Below are positions 16,369-25,271 of a stretch of DNA of 49,632 nt, in pieces. The notes below the pieces were generated by a model. The model did no database searches, had not been told where the DNA came from, and saw only the letters and a program-made list of their open reading frames with translations. Location of the stretch: contig NZ_JABXYJ010000014.1 of NCBI RefSeq assembly GCF_013377855.1, positions 1 to 49,632 on the forward strand. The letters run 5' to 3'. This stretch comes from Cognatundibacterium oligocarboniphilum (GTDB lineage: Bacteria > Pseudomonadota > Gammaproteobacteria > Burkholderiales > Burkholderiaceae_D). Every line of letters begins with the position of its first letter. The stretch's first letter is position 1. The position numbers and the translations under genes are program-made.

Positions 16369-17039
16369 GAAATTTTTTCAGTCACATAATTAATTGAATG
16401 TCCATTCCAGTGATATTCCAAATACGAAGCATGCAGACAATCACGCAAAATAGTCGTTTTAAATGCTGCCAGACATTCTCCATTGGCATTTCTTACAGAA
16501 GGATATACCAATCCATTAGCACCTGACTGACGCAGCATCAGTGCCTTTGTTTGCGAATAGGTATAACTTTCCCGATCGAACATGCGCGTGTCTTCGAGGC
16601 TCACATGGCGTAAATCAACCACTGAACCCTTAACCTGCATGCAGTACAAACGCATTTGCAAATACGTCGGTTCTTGCTTAGTTGCCCGCATGAATTTCTC
16701 ACTGTGATATCGCGTTTCTGCAATAGCTGTTTCCTTGTCATTCGCAGCATAGAACACACCATAGCTACCATTGGAAAACCGGCTCCCCAAAGGATTCAGG
16801 TGTGTAAAAGCGCTCATGATCGGACCACATCCATTTCCGAAAATGCGTTCGGATTCGGGCACCAGATTCAAACTACCGATCTCTTCGCGCAAACGATCAT
16901 TCGTCATTGATTCAATTTCATTAAGCAAATCAAATTCATCTTGATCAGCAACCCGGTCATAGAGGTAAATTGAAGGAAATCGTGTGGGGATAATCCGATA
17001 GCCCGGTGACCAGTTCAGATTCAATTCAGGATAATCCAT
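16365..17039 (-). CDS. RES-domain toxin, 224 aa
   Basis: RES-domain toxins of type II toxin-antitoxin systems degrade NAD+. Family features: YRIIPTRFPSIYLYDR near the N-terminus, GSRFSNGSYGVFYAA (R87, Y97) and ETAIAETRYHSEKF (E103/E108). The ATG at 17039 overlaps the antitoxin stop (TGATG) and has GGAGGG 8 nt upstream; an earlier GTG lies too close to that site. Its stop codon overlaps the -35 box of the candidate scoutRNA. Proximity to the CRISPR locus could be mere clustering of stability genes, or the pair may protect the locus from loss. Confidence 0.85.
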   Translation of the reverse strand: MDYPELNLNWSPGYRIIPTRFPSIYLYDRVADQDEFDLLNEIESMTNDRLREEIGSLNLVPESERIFGNGCGPIMSAFTHLNPLGSRFSNGSYGVFYAANDKETAIAETRYHSEKFMRATKQEPTYLQMRLYCMQVKGSVVDLRHVSLEDTRMFDRESYTYSQTKALMLRQSGANGLVYPSVRNANGECLAAFKTTILRDCLHASYLEYHWNGHSINYVTEKIS

Positions 17040-17494
17040 CAAGACCACCCTCCCCTCATTGCATCAAGATACTGACGGACAACATATAAATCAGCAACAT
17101 TGCCAGACAACATCCTTGCAATTGCAGGACGGCCCCCAAAAATGACTTCCTCATTGGGTTGGCTTACCCACGCATCCGCTGCTGTTGCATCCGGAAGCAA
17201 AATTTGCAAGGCTTTGTATATGCCAAGGATGTACGAAATACGCTCCAGCGTATCGCGGCTGAGTCTGGCCGAAGTGGGATCTTTCTTCCAGTTATAAAAA
17301 TTTGTGCGACCCGGCCATCCCAACAAGATCATTTCTTCAGCATTATTTAACTTCCAGGCTGCGGCAATATTGAAGAAGGCCTTGATACCAGCCACGGAAA
17401 GTTGCTTTGATTTTTGCTGATCGTTTAATGGTAATTTTTTCATGCTGCAATCCATATCGGTACTTTTACTTAATATTAGTACGTTTTTGGACAT
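17039..17494 (-). CDS. Xre/MbcA/ParS-type (DUF2384) antitoxin, 151 aa
   Basis: Partner of the RES toxin. The helical N-terminal domain carries a helix-turn-helix-like region (LGWPGRTNFYNWKKD); the C-terminal part (GGRPAIARMLSGNVADLYVVRQYLDAMRGGW) is the toxin-binding DUF2384 segment. The ATG at 17494 follows AAGGA by 7 nt; an upstream ATG at 17539 would start inside the preceding terminator. Antitoxins of this family repress their own operon. Confidence 0.85.
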   Translation of the reverse strand: MSKNVLILSKSTDMDCSMKKLPLNDQQKSKQLSVAGIKAFFNIAAAWKLNNAEEMILLGWPGRTNFYNWKKDPTSARLSRDTLERISYILGIYKALQILLPDATAADAWVSQPNEEVIFGGRPAIARMLSGNVADLYVVRQYLDAMRGGWS

Positions 17495-17510
17495 ATGCAA
17501 ATCCTTTCTT

Positions 17511-17540
17511 AAAAAAAATGCACCCCATAAGAGGTGCATT
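17511..17540 (-). terminator. Terminator after the DUF4942 gene
   Basis: Stem AATGCACC / GGTGCATT followed on the minus strand by a run of T. It separates the methyltransferase-like gene at 17584 from the RES-Xre operon. Confidence 0.85.
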
Positions 17541-17583
17541 TGTTATTGTTTCAATGTCAATTTCGAGTCCAGCTGGATGAATA

Positions 17584-19440
17584 TCAGAGGGCTTCAAATA
17601 TTAATTGGTTGCTCTCTGCCAGTCTCAGCGGGGGTTCCGTTGTTTCTTTTTCCTTGTCACTATAGGTCAAAGACGGGCCGCACTGTAAATTCAACTCAGT
17701 ATGAACCGTGTCAATGCAATCAGCCATTTGTTGACAAATTTCCTGATCTGATTCACAAGTATTGTGTCTTAGTGCAGAGAACAGCTGAGCTGGACGATAC
17801 GTCGAAGTTGTTGTCCGCCTGAAAACCGTCAAATATTTTTTCGACAAATCTTCTGCTTCTTCATATTGCTTAAGAAAATCATCATTCGCTGCTTCCATTT
17901 GGTCAGGTAACCACTGCCTGCGCTTACCAACAAACAGGTTCAGCTTTTCAATCACCTGATGTGACTTAGGGAAGATATGAATCGATCCAACGCCCGGATA
18001 GTAACGGTAGTCGAAATATTCAGTCTTAGCACGCTCGCCATTGGCATGAAGATTGTTTTGGAAGCCGGCAACCAATCCATTATATTTTCCCGATATGCCA
18101 TGCAAATAACCAAATACCTTATCGATATCGGCTAAGAATTGCTCCGCTTCATAGTTCAAGCCACTGAAGCTCATACGCAAAGGAAAAATAAACCGGCTGC
18201 GCCGGATACGCATGCCAAATCGATGTTTTTCATTGGATTTCCAGGTTTTGAAAAACGCTACATTATCTGAATCACGTCCAATGATGCTGTCAAACATGCC
18301 GCAAATCATATCGGCATATATGTCGCCCAACGATGCATACAAACCTGCTAAAAATCCATGGACATTACCGATTGAAAATTCAAGCTGAAAAATAGACTCG
18401 GCTTCTGATTCCATTTTTCTTCGCGCCTGATTACTGAGTTTATCGGTCAACAAGGACGATCGAATGATCTGTGACCATGCTTTGCGAGTCAGTTCGTCCA
18501 TTTTTTTCCGCAATTGGACATTCATAGCCTTTTGGAAGGATCGTTTGTCTGAATTCAACCGGAAATTGTTATTGACGCCCTTAGACTGCATTACCTCCAG
18601 AGTTACCCCCAAAGAGTTTTCTGCGCATTCACTCACCATGTTGGCCTGAATAGACTTCACGGCTGCATTCACAGCTATGTGATAACGTTCAAAGGTATTC
18701 TCTACAAGATTACCAGGCAGCGCTAACGCGTGATTGATTTCTGGCTCAAGATCCTCAACCTTCTTCCTTGGACTTAATTCACTGAGAATGGCCGCTACAT
18801 CAAAACCATTATCAGGAATTTTTTCCAGATAAATCAAAGCAACTTCGACTTTCGTTTTCCGTTCGACGTCATGTATAAATTCATCTTTCAGAAATTCGAC
18901 GGTTCCGTATTTTTGGATCAGTTCCACGAGTCGCTTACGATCTGCAGAGTATGGATTACGAATGGTTTCAGCGTTGATAATGGCAACAATTTCCGCTTCG
19001 TACACTATATCCCACGCATGCAAAACATGCGTTACACCCTCAGAAAATGGCGGATTCATAATTACATGTGTGACGGTGGCCAAGGATTCGGTCTGCAAGA
19101 AATCATAACCAACAATTTTGAGATTTGATCCAATCTCCTTCAGATTGGGATGGTGGCTCACATCAATTTCGATTACCGATATTGGAATATTGCGATCCAA
19201 GATCTGCCGGTAATGTTTTTTGAACTGTGTTTTCAGGGAAAGTGATTCTATGTCTGGCATATTTTTTTCGGATAGCCAGGGAACTTCGTCATCAGACACC
19301 CCTGAAAACCCATCCAGGGCATAACGAAGCAAATGCCCTTTTCCCGCATTTGGTTCACAGACATGCTCAATGGGTTTCTTGAATTTGGCCCACATTTTAA
19401 CGGCGGTGTGTTCGCCGGTTGCGTAGTATTGAAAGGACAT
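17584..19440 (-). CDS. DUF4942 protein with N6-adenine methyltransferase motif, 618 aa
   Basis: The N-terminal domain is a class I methyltransferase: SAM-binding CEPNAGKGHLL (residues 28-38) and catalytic MNPPF (128-132). The C-terminal ~250 residues look like DUF4942 (RRSRFIFPLRMSFSGLNYEAE, FDYRYYPGVGSIHIFP). Such proteins are common on large plasmids and phages, and may methylate element DNA to evade host restriction; no restriction enzyme is nearby. The ATG at 19440 follows GGAGA; a start 10 codons earlier has no such site. A leader hairpin and the copy-3 promoter lie upstream. Confidence 0.8.
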   Translation of the reverse strand: MSFQYYATGEHTAVKMWAKFKKPIEHVCEPNAGKGHLLRYALDGFSGVSDDEVPWLSEKNMPDIESLSLKTQFKKHYRQILDRNIPISVIEIDVSHHPNLKEIGSNLKIVGYDFLQTESLATVTHVIMNPPFSEGVTHVLHAWDIVYEAEIVAIINAETIRNPYSADRKRLVELIQKYGTVEFLKDEFIHDVERKTKVEVALIYLEKIPDNGFDVAAILSELSPRKKVEDLEPEINHALALPGNLVENTFERYHIAVNAAVKSIQANMVSECAENSLGVTLEVMQSKGVNNNFRLNSDKRSFQKAMNVQLRKKMDELTRKAWSQIIRSSLLTDKLSNQARRKMESEAESIFQLEFSIGNVHGFLAGLYASLGDIYADMICGMFDSIIGRDSDNVAFFKTWKSNEKHRFGMRIRRSRFIFPLRMSFSGLNYEAEQFLADIDKVFGYLHGISGKYNGLVAGFQNNLHANGERAKTEYFDYRYYPGVGSIHIFPKSHQVIEKLNLFVGKRRQWLPDQMEAANDDFLKQYEEAEDLSKKYLTVFRRTTTSTYRPAQLFSALRHNTCESDQEICQQMADCIDTVHTELNLQCGPSLTYSDKEKETTEPPLRLAESNQLIFEAL

Positions 19441-19456
19441 TATTATTCTCCACGAA

Positions 19457-19502
19457 TAGCGGGGAGCCACCCTTGACGGGAGGCATATACCCGCAGGGTT
19501 TA
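19457..19502 (-). promoter_or_regulatory. GCGGG-type leader hairpin, copy e
   Basis: Minus strand: TGCGGGTATAT, inner stem GCCTCCC / GGGTGGC (one G-U pair) with loop GTCAA, then CCCCGC. It lies ~20 nt before the methyltransferase start and closely matches copy c. Confidence 0.6.
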
Positions 19503-19734
19503 ATGAAATTTACAAATAGGAAATCACGCTGTGTGAATCACAGCTGATCAAAGTGAGTTGGTACCGTGTGAAAATGAATTCAAATGGTCATTGCTAACCA
19601 TTCAAAGGACTATTTAATAGGGATATCAGAGTTACTGTTGGTTTAAACAGCCAGATTCAAAATCGAAATCCGTCGGCTGAATACTTGCGTGAAGCTACAG
19701 TATTAACTGCGCTGAGGCCATGAGCCTGATCGAT

Positions 19735-19767
19735 GTGAGTTTCCTCACTGGAGTGACTGGAAGTATA
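19735..19767 (-). promoter_or_regulatory. Promoter with GNRA-hairpin leader, copy 3
   Basis: Minus strand: extended -10 TGCTATACT (TATACT at 19767-19762), 13 nt, then GTGAG-GAAA-CTCAC (19748-19735) and ATCGA. It is about 300 bp upstream of the methyltransferase gene. The stretch between holds no gene, only the hairpin at 19457-19502. Confidence 0.65.
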
Positions 19768-19810
19768 GCAAAAAATCCCCGGAACAGATTAATCGTGGAA
19801 TTTTCAGGCA

Positions 19811-19839
19811 CAAAAAAACCACCTTTTAAAAGGTGGTTT
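19811..19839 (-). terminator. Terminator after the 60-aa membrane protein gene
   Basis: Self-complementary stem AAACCACC-TTTTAAAA-GGTGGTTT, followed on the minus strand by further T residues. Confidence 0.8.
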
Positions 19840-19859
19840 CTGTATTGATTTTGAACGGC

Positions 19860-20042
19860 TTATTCGTTTGCCGGGATAAATTCTGAAATATTGGCACACG
19901 CAATCACTAAGCATGCCAACGAAGACGACAATAACCAAGTTTGGCTCAGACTGGGCACGAATTGCATCAACACTACCGGGATCAGTAGCGCGGCCACCCC
20001 CCAGAAAATAATCCAAGAGGCTAAAATGGTTTTGGATTTCAT
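19860..20042 (-). CDS. Small membrane protein, 60 aa
   Basis: Two membrane helices (residues ~5-27 and ~33-52) and almost no soluble part. It has a very strong ribosome-binding site (GGGAGGAAACT-ATG) and its own terminator. No family is recognised; a role in the envelope or entry exclusion would be speculation. Confidence 0.65.
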   Translation of the reverse strand: MKSKTILASWIIFWGVAALLIPVVLMQFVPSLSQTWLLSSSLACLVIACANISEFIPANE

Positions 20043-20175
20043 AGTTTCCTCCCTGTTTGATAGTCACTTAATGGCATTTTAGGAGTTAGGTATGAAATCG
20101 TCAAATTTAAATTGCTGGCTAACTTGGGCTGTCACACTCCAGATGAACCAAAGCCGCGAGATAGGCACATTCTCA

Positions 20176-20210
20176 ACGAACTAAACCACGTTGAAAGTGG
20201 CTTAGTTCGT
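20176..20210 (-). other. Strong hairpin downstream of the 91-aa gene
   Basis: Stem ACGAACTAA / TTAGTTCGT extended by CCAC / GTGG. It lies 11 bp past the stop codon at 20222 on the minus strand. There is no T run, so it may protect the mRNA 3' end or act as a weak terminator. Confidence 0.5.
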
Positions 20211-20221
20211 GTAAGTAGAGT

Positions 20222-20497
20222 TTAGTTTTGCTGTACCTTTCTGGCGTAGAAAAAATTTTCCAAAAAATTGCCAATGGCAGCAGCGGTCACCGAGCCGGAG
20301 AAAAGAAGATTTTTTGTCGTTGGTGAAAATACGCGCAAACGATTCTTCTTAATTTCCAACCCGAGCAGTGGCTTGCTATCTGATGACCGTAAAAGCATTT
20401 CACATGCTTCGGATGCGCTGTATTCAATATGGAAACCATATTGAATAGCCGCATTTTTGATCTCATCAGGGATGTGGTTTGTTTTAACTGATTTCAT
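20222..20497 (-). CDS. Hypothetical protein, 91 aa
   Basis: Unrecognised. The centre (KPLLGLEIKKNRLRVFSPTTKNLLFSG) looks like a small beta-rich fold. The start overlaps the upstream gene by 14 bp, so translation is probably coupled. Confidence 0.6.
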   Translation of the reverse strand: MKSVKTNHIPDEIKNAAIQYGFHIEYSASEACEMLLRSSDSKPLLGLEIKKNRLRVFSPTTKNLLFSGSVTAAAIGNFLENFFYARKVQQN

Positions 20498-21149
20498 ATT
20501 TTTTCACCAGGTCAGGATAATCAGCGAGAACTTCTGCAGGCGGTATGGTGTACTCCATTGGAAGTGACTTGCCTGCATTGTTTGAATTAACATACAGCGC
20601 GTTGTTCACACAATTTCGGTGTAAATCAGCAATCGCCCCCTCGGATGTCTCCGCATCCGAAAAACCGATCGACACTCCAGAGAAATAGACTTGCCATTTC
20701 CGGCCGTGAGTTCGTTTTACAGCGTAGAAGATACGACCCTTGTCTTCGAGTTTTAATTCATAACCACCCGGGCCGAGCTGTGACAGTCCAGCATCTTGTA
20801 ATTGACGCTGGAACGACCGGTACCGGCGATTGAATGCCTCATCCGATTGGATCGGAGTGTCGGCACCTTTGCCGATGTAGTCAACACGCGATTCCAGTTG
20901 ATTAACCTGCGCTACTTTCGCAAATAACTGTCTGACTATTTGCTGTGGTTGGATACCTACGTTTTCTGTGATAACGCCATAGATGCGTTGAAATTCTTCC
21001 GCACCATATGATGTCAAACAACGAGGAATGCAGTTATTGCAAAGACCATAGCCGACATCCTGGTTGAACCACTGACGTCCTAATGTTTCACTGCCGCAGC
21101 AGGCACAATTTAAAAACTGAATGGGTTTTGATTCTTGGGTGGTATCCAT
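20484..21149 (-). CDS. Zinc-finger-like hypothetical protein, 221 aa
   Basis: The N-terminus has a four-cysteine knuckle: CACCGSETLG then GLCNNCI (residues ~15-43). The rest has no recognised domain. GGAG lies 6 nt before the ATG at 21149. It overlaps the next gene and may function with it; nucleic-acid binding is a guess from the cysteines. Confidence 0.6.
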   Translation of the reverse strand: MDTTQESKPIQFLNCACCGSETLGRQWFNQDVGYGLCNNCIPRCLTSYGAEEFQRIYGVITENVGIQPQQIVRQLFAKVAQVNQLESRVDYIGKGADTPIQSDEAFNRRYRSFQRQLQDAGLSQLGPGGYELKLEDKGRIFYAVKRTHGRKWQVYFSGVSIGFSDAETSEGAIADLHRNCVNNALYVNSNNAGKSLPMEYTIPPAEVLADYPDLVKKYEIS

Positions 21150-21159
21150 GTGGATCTCC

Positions 21160-21183
21160 AAAAAAAAATGCGGCAAATGCCGC
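21160..21183 (-). terminator. Terminator after the 85-aa gene
   Basis: Stem GCGGCA / TGCCGC followed on the minus strand by a run of nine T. Confidence 0.8.
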
Positions 21184-21263
21184 TTTGTGATTTACTGAGG
21201 ATATATGACCTGAAATGTTTGGCGTGCATATGCATCTGACGATGCGCCAACCATACATACAGA

Positions 21264-21521
21264 TCAGGCTTGTATTGAATTCGCCATCTTTGCCAGGATT
21301 GTGCAGGCCTCTTTCGCGGAGGTGGCGGTGAAAGATTGCTTGGTACCGGAATAGGGTTCGGCCAGCCAGGTTTGATTGGCTCCCGTCAAATAGCCTATCC
21401 GAGTCGCCCCACTCTCACCGTTCTTGACCATCCGCACCATATAGCGTGCCCTCCCTTCCTCTTCCGCTTCGATTCTGACGGTTGTTTGGTTGAGGATTAT
21501 CGTGAAATTTTTATCCGACAT
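21264..21521 (-). CDS. Hypothetical protein, 85 aa
   Basis: Small protein with strands (FTIILNQTTVRIEAEE, ARYMVRMVKNGESG) and a C-terminal helix. AAAGGA precedes the ATG. A long hairpin (21540-21573) separates it from the upstream 739-aa gene. No function can be inferred. Confidence 0.6.
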   Translation of the reverse strand: MSDKNFTIILNQTTVRIEAEEEGRARYMVRMVKNGESGATRIGYLTGANQTWLAEPYSGTKQSFTATSAKEACTILAKMANSIQA

Positions 21522-21539
21522 TTTTTATCCTTTAATAAA

Positions 21540-21573
21540 ATATCCCAGCTTCCTAATCGGAAGCATGGGATAT
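21540..21573 (-). other. Hairpin between the 739-aa and 85-aa genes
   Basis: ATATCCC / GGGATAT outer and GCTTCC / GGAAGC inner stems. On the minus strand it is followed by TTTTATT and then the ribosome-binding site of the 85-aa gene. It could be a partial terminator or another leader structure. Confidence 0.5.
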
Positions 21574-21596
21574 CGGGATTTCAAGATGTAGCGGAA

Positions 21597-23816
21597 TCAG
21601 TTGTCAGCTGAAACGCGTTTGATGATTTTAACGATCCGGGCATTGGTATTGGTGGTTGCCAATAATGTGTGATCATTGAACGTTCCATCTGGCAACTGTG
21701 TAATTTCAGCGCCAATTTCATCAAGCCAGTTTCTAAAGTTACTTTCTGTTGCGCCGGATCGAAAAAATGCGCCCTCGCCCACAATGGTTGTCAACACACC
21801 GTTCTCCTTCAACAGGGAGTAGGCGTGCCGCGTATGCATAATGTCTGCATTGTTGCCAAACGGTGGATTGGCAAAAATAAAGTCATACTGCTTCGTGTTG
21901 TATTCCAGAAAATCCCACGCGACCAGATTAAATTTCTTGGCTTCCAAGATTTCTCTCAGCTGCGATGAAATTTCTGCTACATCTGGTTCTACGCCGGTTT
22001 CCCGGATCGCTTCAGCAATATTGCCATTCCCTGCTTGTGGTTCAAGCGCCTCCGGATTCCGATGCAAACAATCCGACAAACCCGACATTTGGACCATTTC
22101 TCTTGCAACGTGTTTTGGTGTCGGGAAGAAGTCAATGCCGACCTTCGCCCCAACCAATGCACGCTCCAATTGAACTGCTTTATCCACCTTTGGCGCATCT
22201 CCCTGAAATTCCAGGAACTCCCGGCAGGCTGCACGCAACTGTTCAATCGACGTGATCCCCATCTTTTGCAGGCGCTCACGTCTTTCATGTGCCAGTAACC
22301 AAGACATCGGACATACTTGATCTTTTGCACTGCCCAGTTTTGCAAACACTTCTTCGGCCAGTTCAGCAGGTATGCGCAGCTTCACATTGTCTTGATTGTC
22401 CGCAGGGATCATTTTTTGAACCCGGTCAGCCAACCGGACCATTCCTGGACGTTGGCGTAACGCTTTGATGACCGGTGACAAGTTGTATCCGTATGCTGAG
22501 TAATCGGGAAACTTGACATACTCAATCGTAGCAAGCGTTGCCGGTTCACCTTCGCGTTTCAATTGTTCGGCATAGCCACTTGATGTGGATAAGATTTCGT
22601 CGGACTTCGCATTTTTGATGAAACGAATAAACATTTCCACCTGTGCTCTGTCCCGCAATTTATCCAAATGCTTTGCAGCCCCGCTTTCAATTGCATTGGC
22701 GATGTTTTGCATGGTATTGGCAAGTGCGATGAGTTCACGCGCCACACCTTCAGTACGGGACGCTTGCATTGCCCTTCTGTGCGTATTGGTTTTGCGTGTC
22801 TGATTCAATGCAGCCGAACCAGAAATGTGCAGACGCTCGGCCATGACGCGCAGTCTTTCCACCGCAGTGGATTTTTTCTCTTCAATGGCACCGATGATTT
22901 TGTTTGAAGTATTTACTGTGTCGCCACGGCAAATTGCCTTAAAACTTTCTGCATCAGATTCCACTTTGAATTGAAAACCCGGTATCGCACCTGAAGCCTG
23001 GTAAGAGGAATACCAGCCTCCCAGTTTCTTGGCCGATGCCAGCAGTTGTTTGAATTCATCCGGGGATACGCGATTGCTAAAGCGCACCACGAATAAATCA
23101 TAATGATCGCGTGTATGTTGTGTCTTGATGATCTCCACTTCCGTGTCAACCTTCACACCATCCACCTGAGCTTTTGCCAGTTGTGCTGACTCAAGCTTCG
23201 CTTTCATTTCTGCTGCAACGAGTTCATCGCGCAAAATCCGTTGGTCGGGAGTGAGACTTTCTTCACCCTTGTATTTCACAAGCGTTTCAAAGTCTTCTTT
23301 TGTCGTCGGATTGGAGATGGCGTTTTTAATCTTATCGATTTTAGCCTTATGTTCAGCGATTTGAGCATTCGCCTTCTCACGTCGAAATTCCAGGTCGGCG
23401 GCTGTCAGTGAAGCCAGTCGTTTTCTGATGCCAATAGTCCGGGCGTCGTCACCATAACCTGAAATGCTCAGGCACCCGTCCCTGACCGTGAGAAAACCGT
23501 AGTCATTCATCAATCGGGCATAAACGCTATTGATGAGTTGCGGTTTATTTTCCTTTCTGAACATCGGGCCATTCATTGCTTCGAGTTCGGCTACTTTGAA
23601 TTTCTTCAATTCCGCTTTGATCGGCTCCGCATCTCTGACAAGTCGTTCAAAGCTGAGTTTTACTTCACCCACTTCTGGCATGTCGCCGGAAACGATGTTT
23701 TTGAACAGGGATTTGTGTTCTTCGATGGTCATCACTGTTGGTGATAGCCCGCAGAGAGCAGAATCGAATATCTGCAGTTGTGCAGAATCTGCATGCAGAA
23801 CTTGCGAAAGTTCCAT
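21597..23816 (-). CDS. Large protein with C-terminal N6-methyltransferase domain, 739 aa
   Basis: The C-terminal domain has SAM-binding EPQAGNGNIAEAI (residues 592-604) and catalytic FANPPFG (648-654), typical of adenine-N6 methyltransferases. The N-terminal ~550 residues are unrecognised: helical, charged, with likely coiled coil around residues 150-215 (KANAQIAEHKAKIDKIKNA). A hairpin ACGCC/GGCGT lies ~30 nt upstream of the start. With the genes at 17584 and 28060 it forms a set of three NPPF proteins in one element, none with a restriction partner. Confidence 0.75.
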   Translation of the reverse strand: MELSQVLHADSAQLQIFDSALCGLSPTVMTIEEHKSLFKNIVSGDMPEVGEVKLSFERLVRDAEPIKAELKKFKVAELEAMNGPMFRKENKPQLINSVYARLMNDYGFLTVRDGCLSISGYGDDARTIGIRKRLASLTAADLEFRREKANAQIAEHKAKIDKIKNAISNPTTKEDFETLVKYKGEESLTPDQRILRDELVAAEMKAKLESAQLAKAQVDGVKVDTEVEIIKTQHTRDHYDLFVVRFSNRVSPDEFKQLLASAKKLGGWYSSYQASGAIPGFQFKVESDAESFKAICRGDTVNTSNKIIGAIEEKKSTAVERLRVMAERLHISGSAALNQTRKTNTHRRAMQASRTEGVARELIALANTMQNIANAIESGAAKHLDKLRDRAQVEMFIRFIKNAKSDEILSTSSGYAEQLKREGEPATLATIEYVKFPDYSAYGYNLSPVIKALRQRPGMVRLADRVQKMIPADNQDNVKLRIPAELAEEVFAKLGSAKDQVCPMSWLLAHERRERLQKMGITSIEQLRAACREFLEFQGDAPKVDKAVQLERALVGAKVGIDFFPTPKHVAREMVQMSGLSDCLHRNPEALEPQAGNGNIAEAIRETGVEPDVAEISSQLREILEAKKFNLVAWDFLEYNTKQYDFIFANPPFGNNADIMHTRHAYSLLKENGVLTTIVGEGAFFRSGATESNFRNWLDEIGAEITQLPDGTFNDHTLLATTNTNARIVKIIKRVSADN

Positions 23817-23876
23817 GATGTACTCCTTATTTTTTAGATTTACGCCGTTGTAAACATGGCGTTGCGTGTGGATTGG

Positions 23877-24251
23877 TCAGATGAATTTTTTGGTCATAGG
23901 TACAGCAAACTCCGTACCCACGTTGACGCTGGTTTTGGAGAGCAGATATCCCAGACTACGGAAACCTTCCCGTTTTGCATGGATGTATCCGGAGACCAAA
24001 ACATCCTGATCCTGGATCTCCATTAATGTCCAGATTTGACGTGGATAGACATCTCGGAAATGGGTAATGATCTTTTTTTGAGCAGGATCATACGGGTCCA
24101 GAAAAGCACGGTGGATTGTGTTGGTGACTTCTGAATGTTCAATCGGATTGGGTTCCGGTTTGAAAAACTGTTCAAATCGTTCCTCTGTTATTGCTGTCAG
24201 ATTCTGGATTGGAATCAGCTGGATGTAATTTTTTAATGTTGAATTTCGCAT
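23877..24251 (-). CDS. Hypothetical protein, 124 aa
   Basis: Soluble unknown protein. The gap to the gene upstream (24252-24358) holds a hairpin GTCTCTTT/AAAGAGAC just before this start, which may terminate or pause transcription. Function unknown. Confidence 0.6.
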   Translation of the reverse strand: MRNSTLKNYIQLIPIQNLTAITEERFEQFFKPEPNPIEHSEVTNTIHRAFLDPYDPAQKKIITHFRDVYPRQIWTLMEIQDQDVLVSGYIHAKREGFRSLGYLLSKTSVNVGTEFAVPMTKKFI

Positions 24252-24358
24252 AGATGCCTGTCTCTTTAAAGAGACCTTTCTTTTTATCGTTATGGGTTGT
24301 GATGAACGTGATGATCATCAAAAATTTGTCGCTGAGGCTGTCATGGCCGGCGCTGGAT

Positions 24359-25030
24359 TTAATGGAACCAGACTTCCAAACCAGAAGGCAGAAGCCATCC
24401 TGATTCGCCAATGGGCTGCGCATCAAATAAATGTTGAAGGGTGACGTTGACGGCGCATACTCCGTCTTTATTGATCTGCTTGCTGCTGATTTGAAGTGCA
24501 TTCAGCGCCGCATTATCAGCTTTCGTTGCAAACTTCCGCAGGTATTTATACAGCGTGTAACCTTCCCAATCGGGAAATTCGAAATGTGGATTAAGCCAAA
24601 TTAATAATTCACCGAATTGCGTATCTGTGTCATAGAGTTCACGCGTGATCACAGTATCGATTGGATACCATGACAATACTTCTCCGGCGATCAGATCTCG
24701 ACGAACCCGGATTGGCTCGCGTGGTGAGTTGGAGGAAGAAATTTCGCACGCATCGAGAATATCTGTGAAAATATTTCGCGGTGATTTTTTGAAATTACGC
24801 GGTTGTGAGGTTGTTGATTTTTGAATAGAACATTCAATGTCAGTACGGATACCGGAATTCTGTTTGGCATCAATACAGTGTTGAACCTGTTGCGCAATGG
24901 GAATTGCCGTTGTTTCCTGCATTTTTAAATACAATGCCGGGAAACAAAGTATGGACTTTGCAGCGAAAGAAAAGACATCTTGTAATTCGGAAGGATCGAT
25001 GGCAAAGATGCCAGGAGGTAGTGTTTGCAT
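24359..25030 (-). CDS. Hypothetical protein, 223 aa
   Basis: Unrecognised. A hydrophobic N-terminal segment (DVFSFAAKSILCFPALYLKM) is probably core rather than membrane. The C-terminal half contains LIWLNPHFEFPDWEGYTLYKYL. This is the first gene after the best-defined GNRA-hairpin promoter (copy 4) and a leader hairpin, so it shares control with the PRTRC operon and others. Confidence 0.65.
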   Translation of the reverse strand: MQTLPPGIFAIDPSELQDVFSFAAKSILCFPALYLKMQETTAIPIAQQVQHCIDAKQNSGIRTDIECSIQKSTTSQPRNFKKSPRNIFTDILDACEISSSNSPREPIRVRRDLIAGEVLSWYPIDTVITRELYDTDTQFGELLIWLNPHFEFPDWEGYTLYKYLRKFATKADNAALNALQISSKQINKDGVCAVNVTLQHLFDAQPIGESGWLLPSGLEVWFH

Positions 25031-25044
25031 GGAATTTCCTTAAA

Positions 25045-25085
25045 ATTTCAGGAAATCCATACCATCGGGTAGATTTCCCGATGGG
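25045..25085 (-). promoter_or_regulatory. Leader hairpin, copy i
   Basis: Minus strand: CCATCGGG-AAATCTA-CCCGATGG, with an alternative GGAAATC/GATTTCC pairing. Close in sequence to the hairpin at 28008-28034. It lies directly between the copy-4 leader and the ATG at 25030. The two mutually exclusive stems could act as a switch. Confidence 0.55.
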
Positions 25086-25110
25086 TAAGAAGGCGTTTGC
25101 CTTAAACGAT

Positions 25111-25166
25111 GTGAGTTGCCTCACTGAAGATAATTTGATTCTACCTAACCAATTTATCTGTGTCAA
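25111..25166 (-). promoter_or_regulatory. Promoter with GNRA-hairpin leader, copy 4
   Basis: Minus strand: TTGACA (25166-25161), 17 bp, TAGAAT (25143-25138), 13 nt, hairpin GTGAG-GCAA-CTCAC (25124-25111), then ATCGT and a small GGC...GCC hairpin. This copy has the best promoter and anchors the leader's position at the mRNA 5' end. Confidence 0.75.
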
Positions 25167-25271
25167 TCTACTTACAGACCAACACGAAAACGACCTCATC
25201 CGTCATAATGTTGGCCGCGGTTGCGCTTATTTTGAGCCAGCCAGTCAAATTTGCTTGAATCCTGCTCTTTT

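Noticed and set aside
15112..17584. A cas2 or cas4 gene near cas1
   Set aside because: The only neighbours are the candidate RNA and the RES-Xre pair; neither resembles Cas2 or Cas4.
19804..20067. 87-codon minus-strand frame overlapping the 60-aa membrane protein
   Set aside because: It runs through the terminator stem; the 60-aa frame has a far better ribosome-binding site and two membrane helices.
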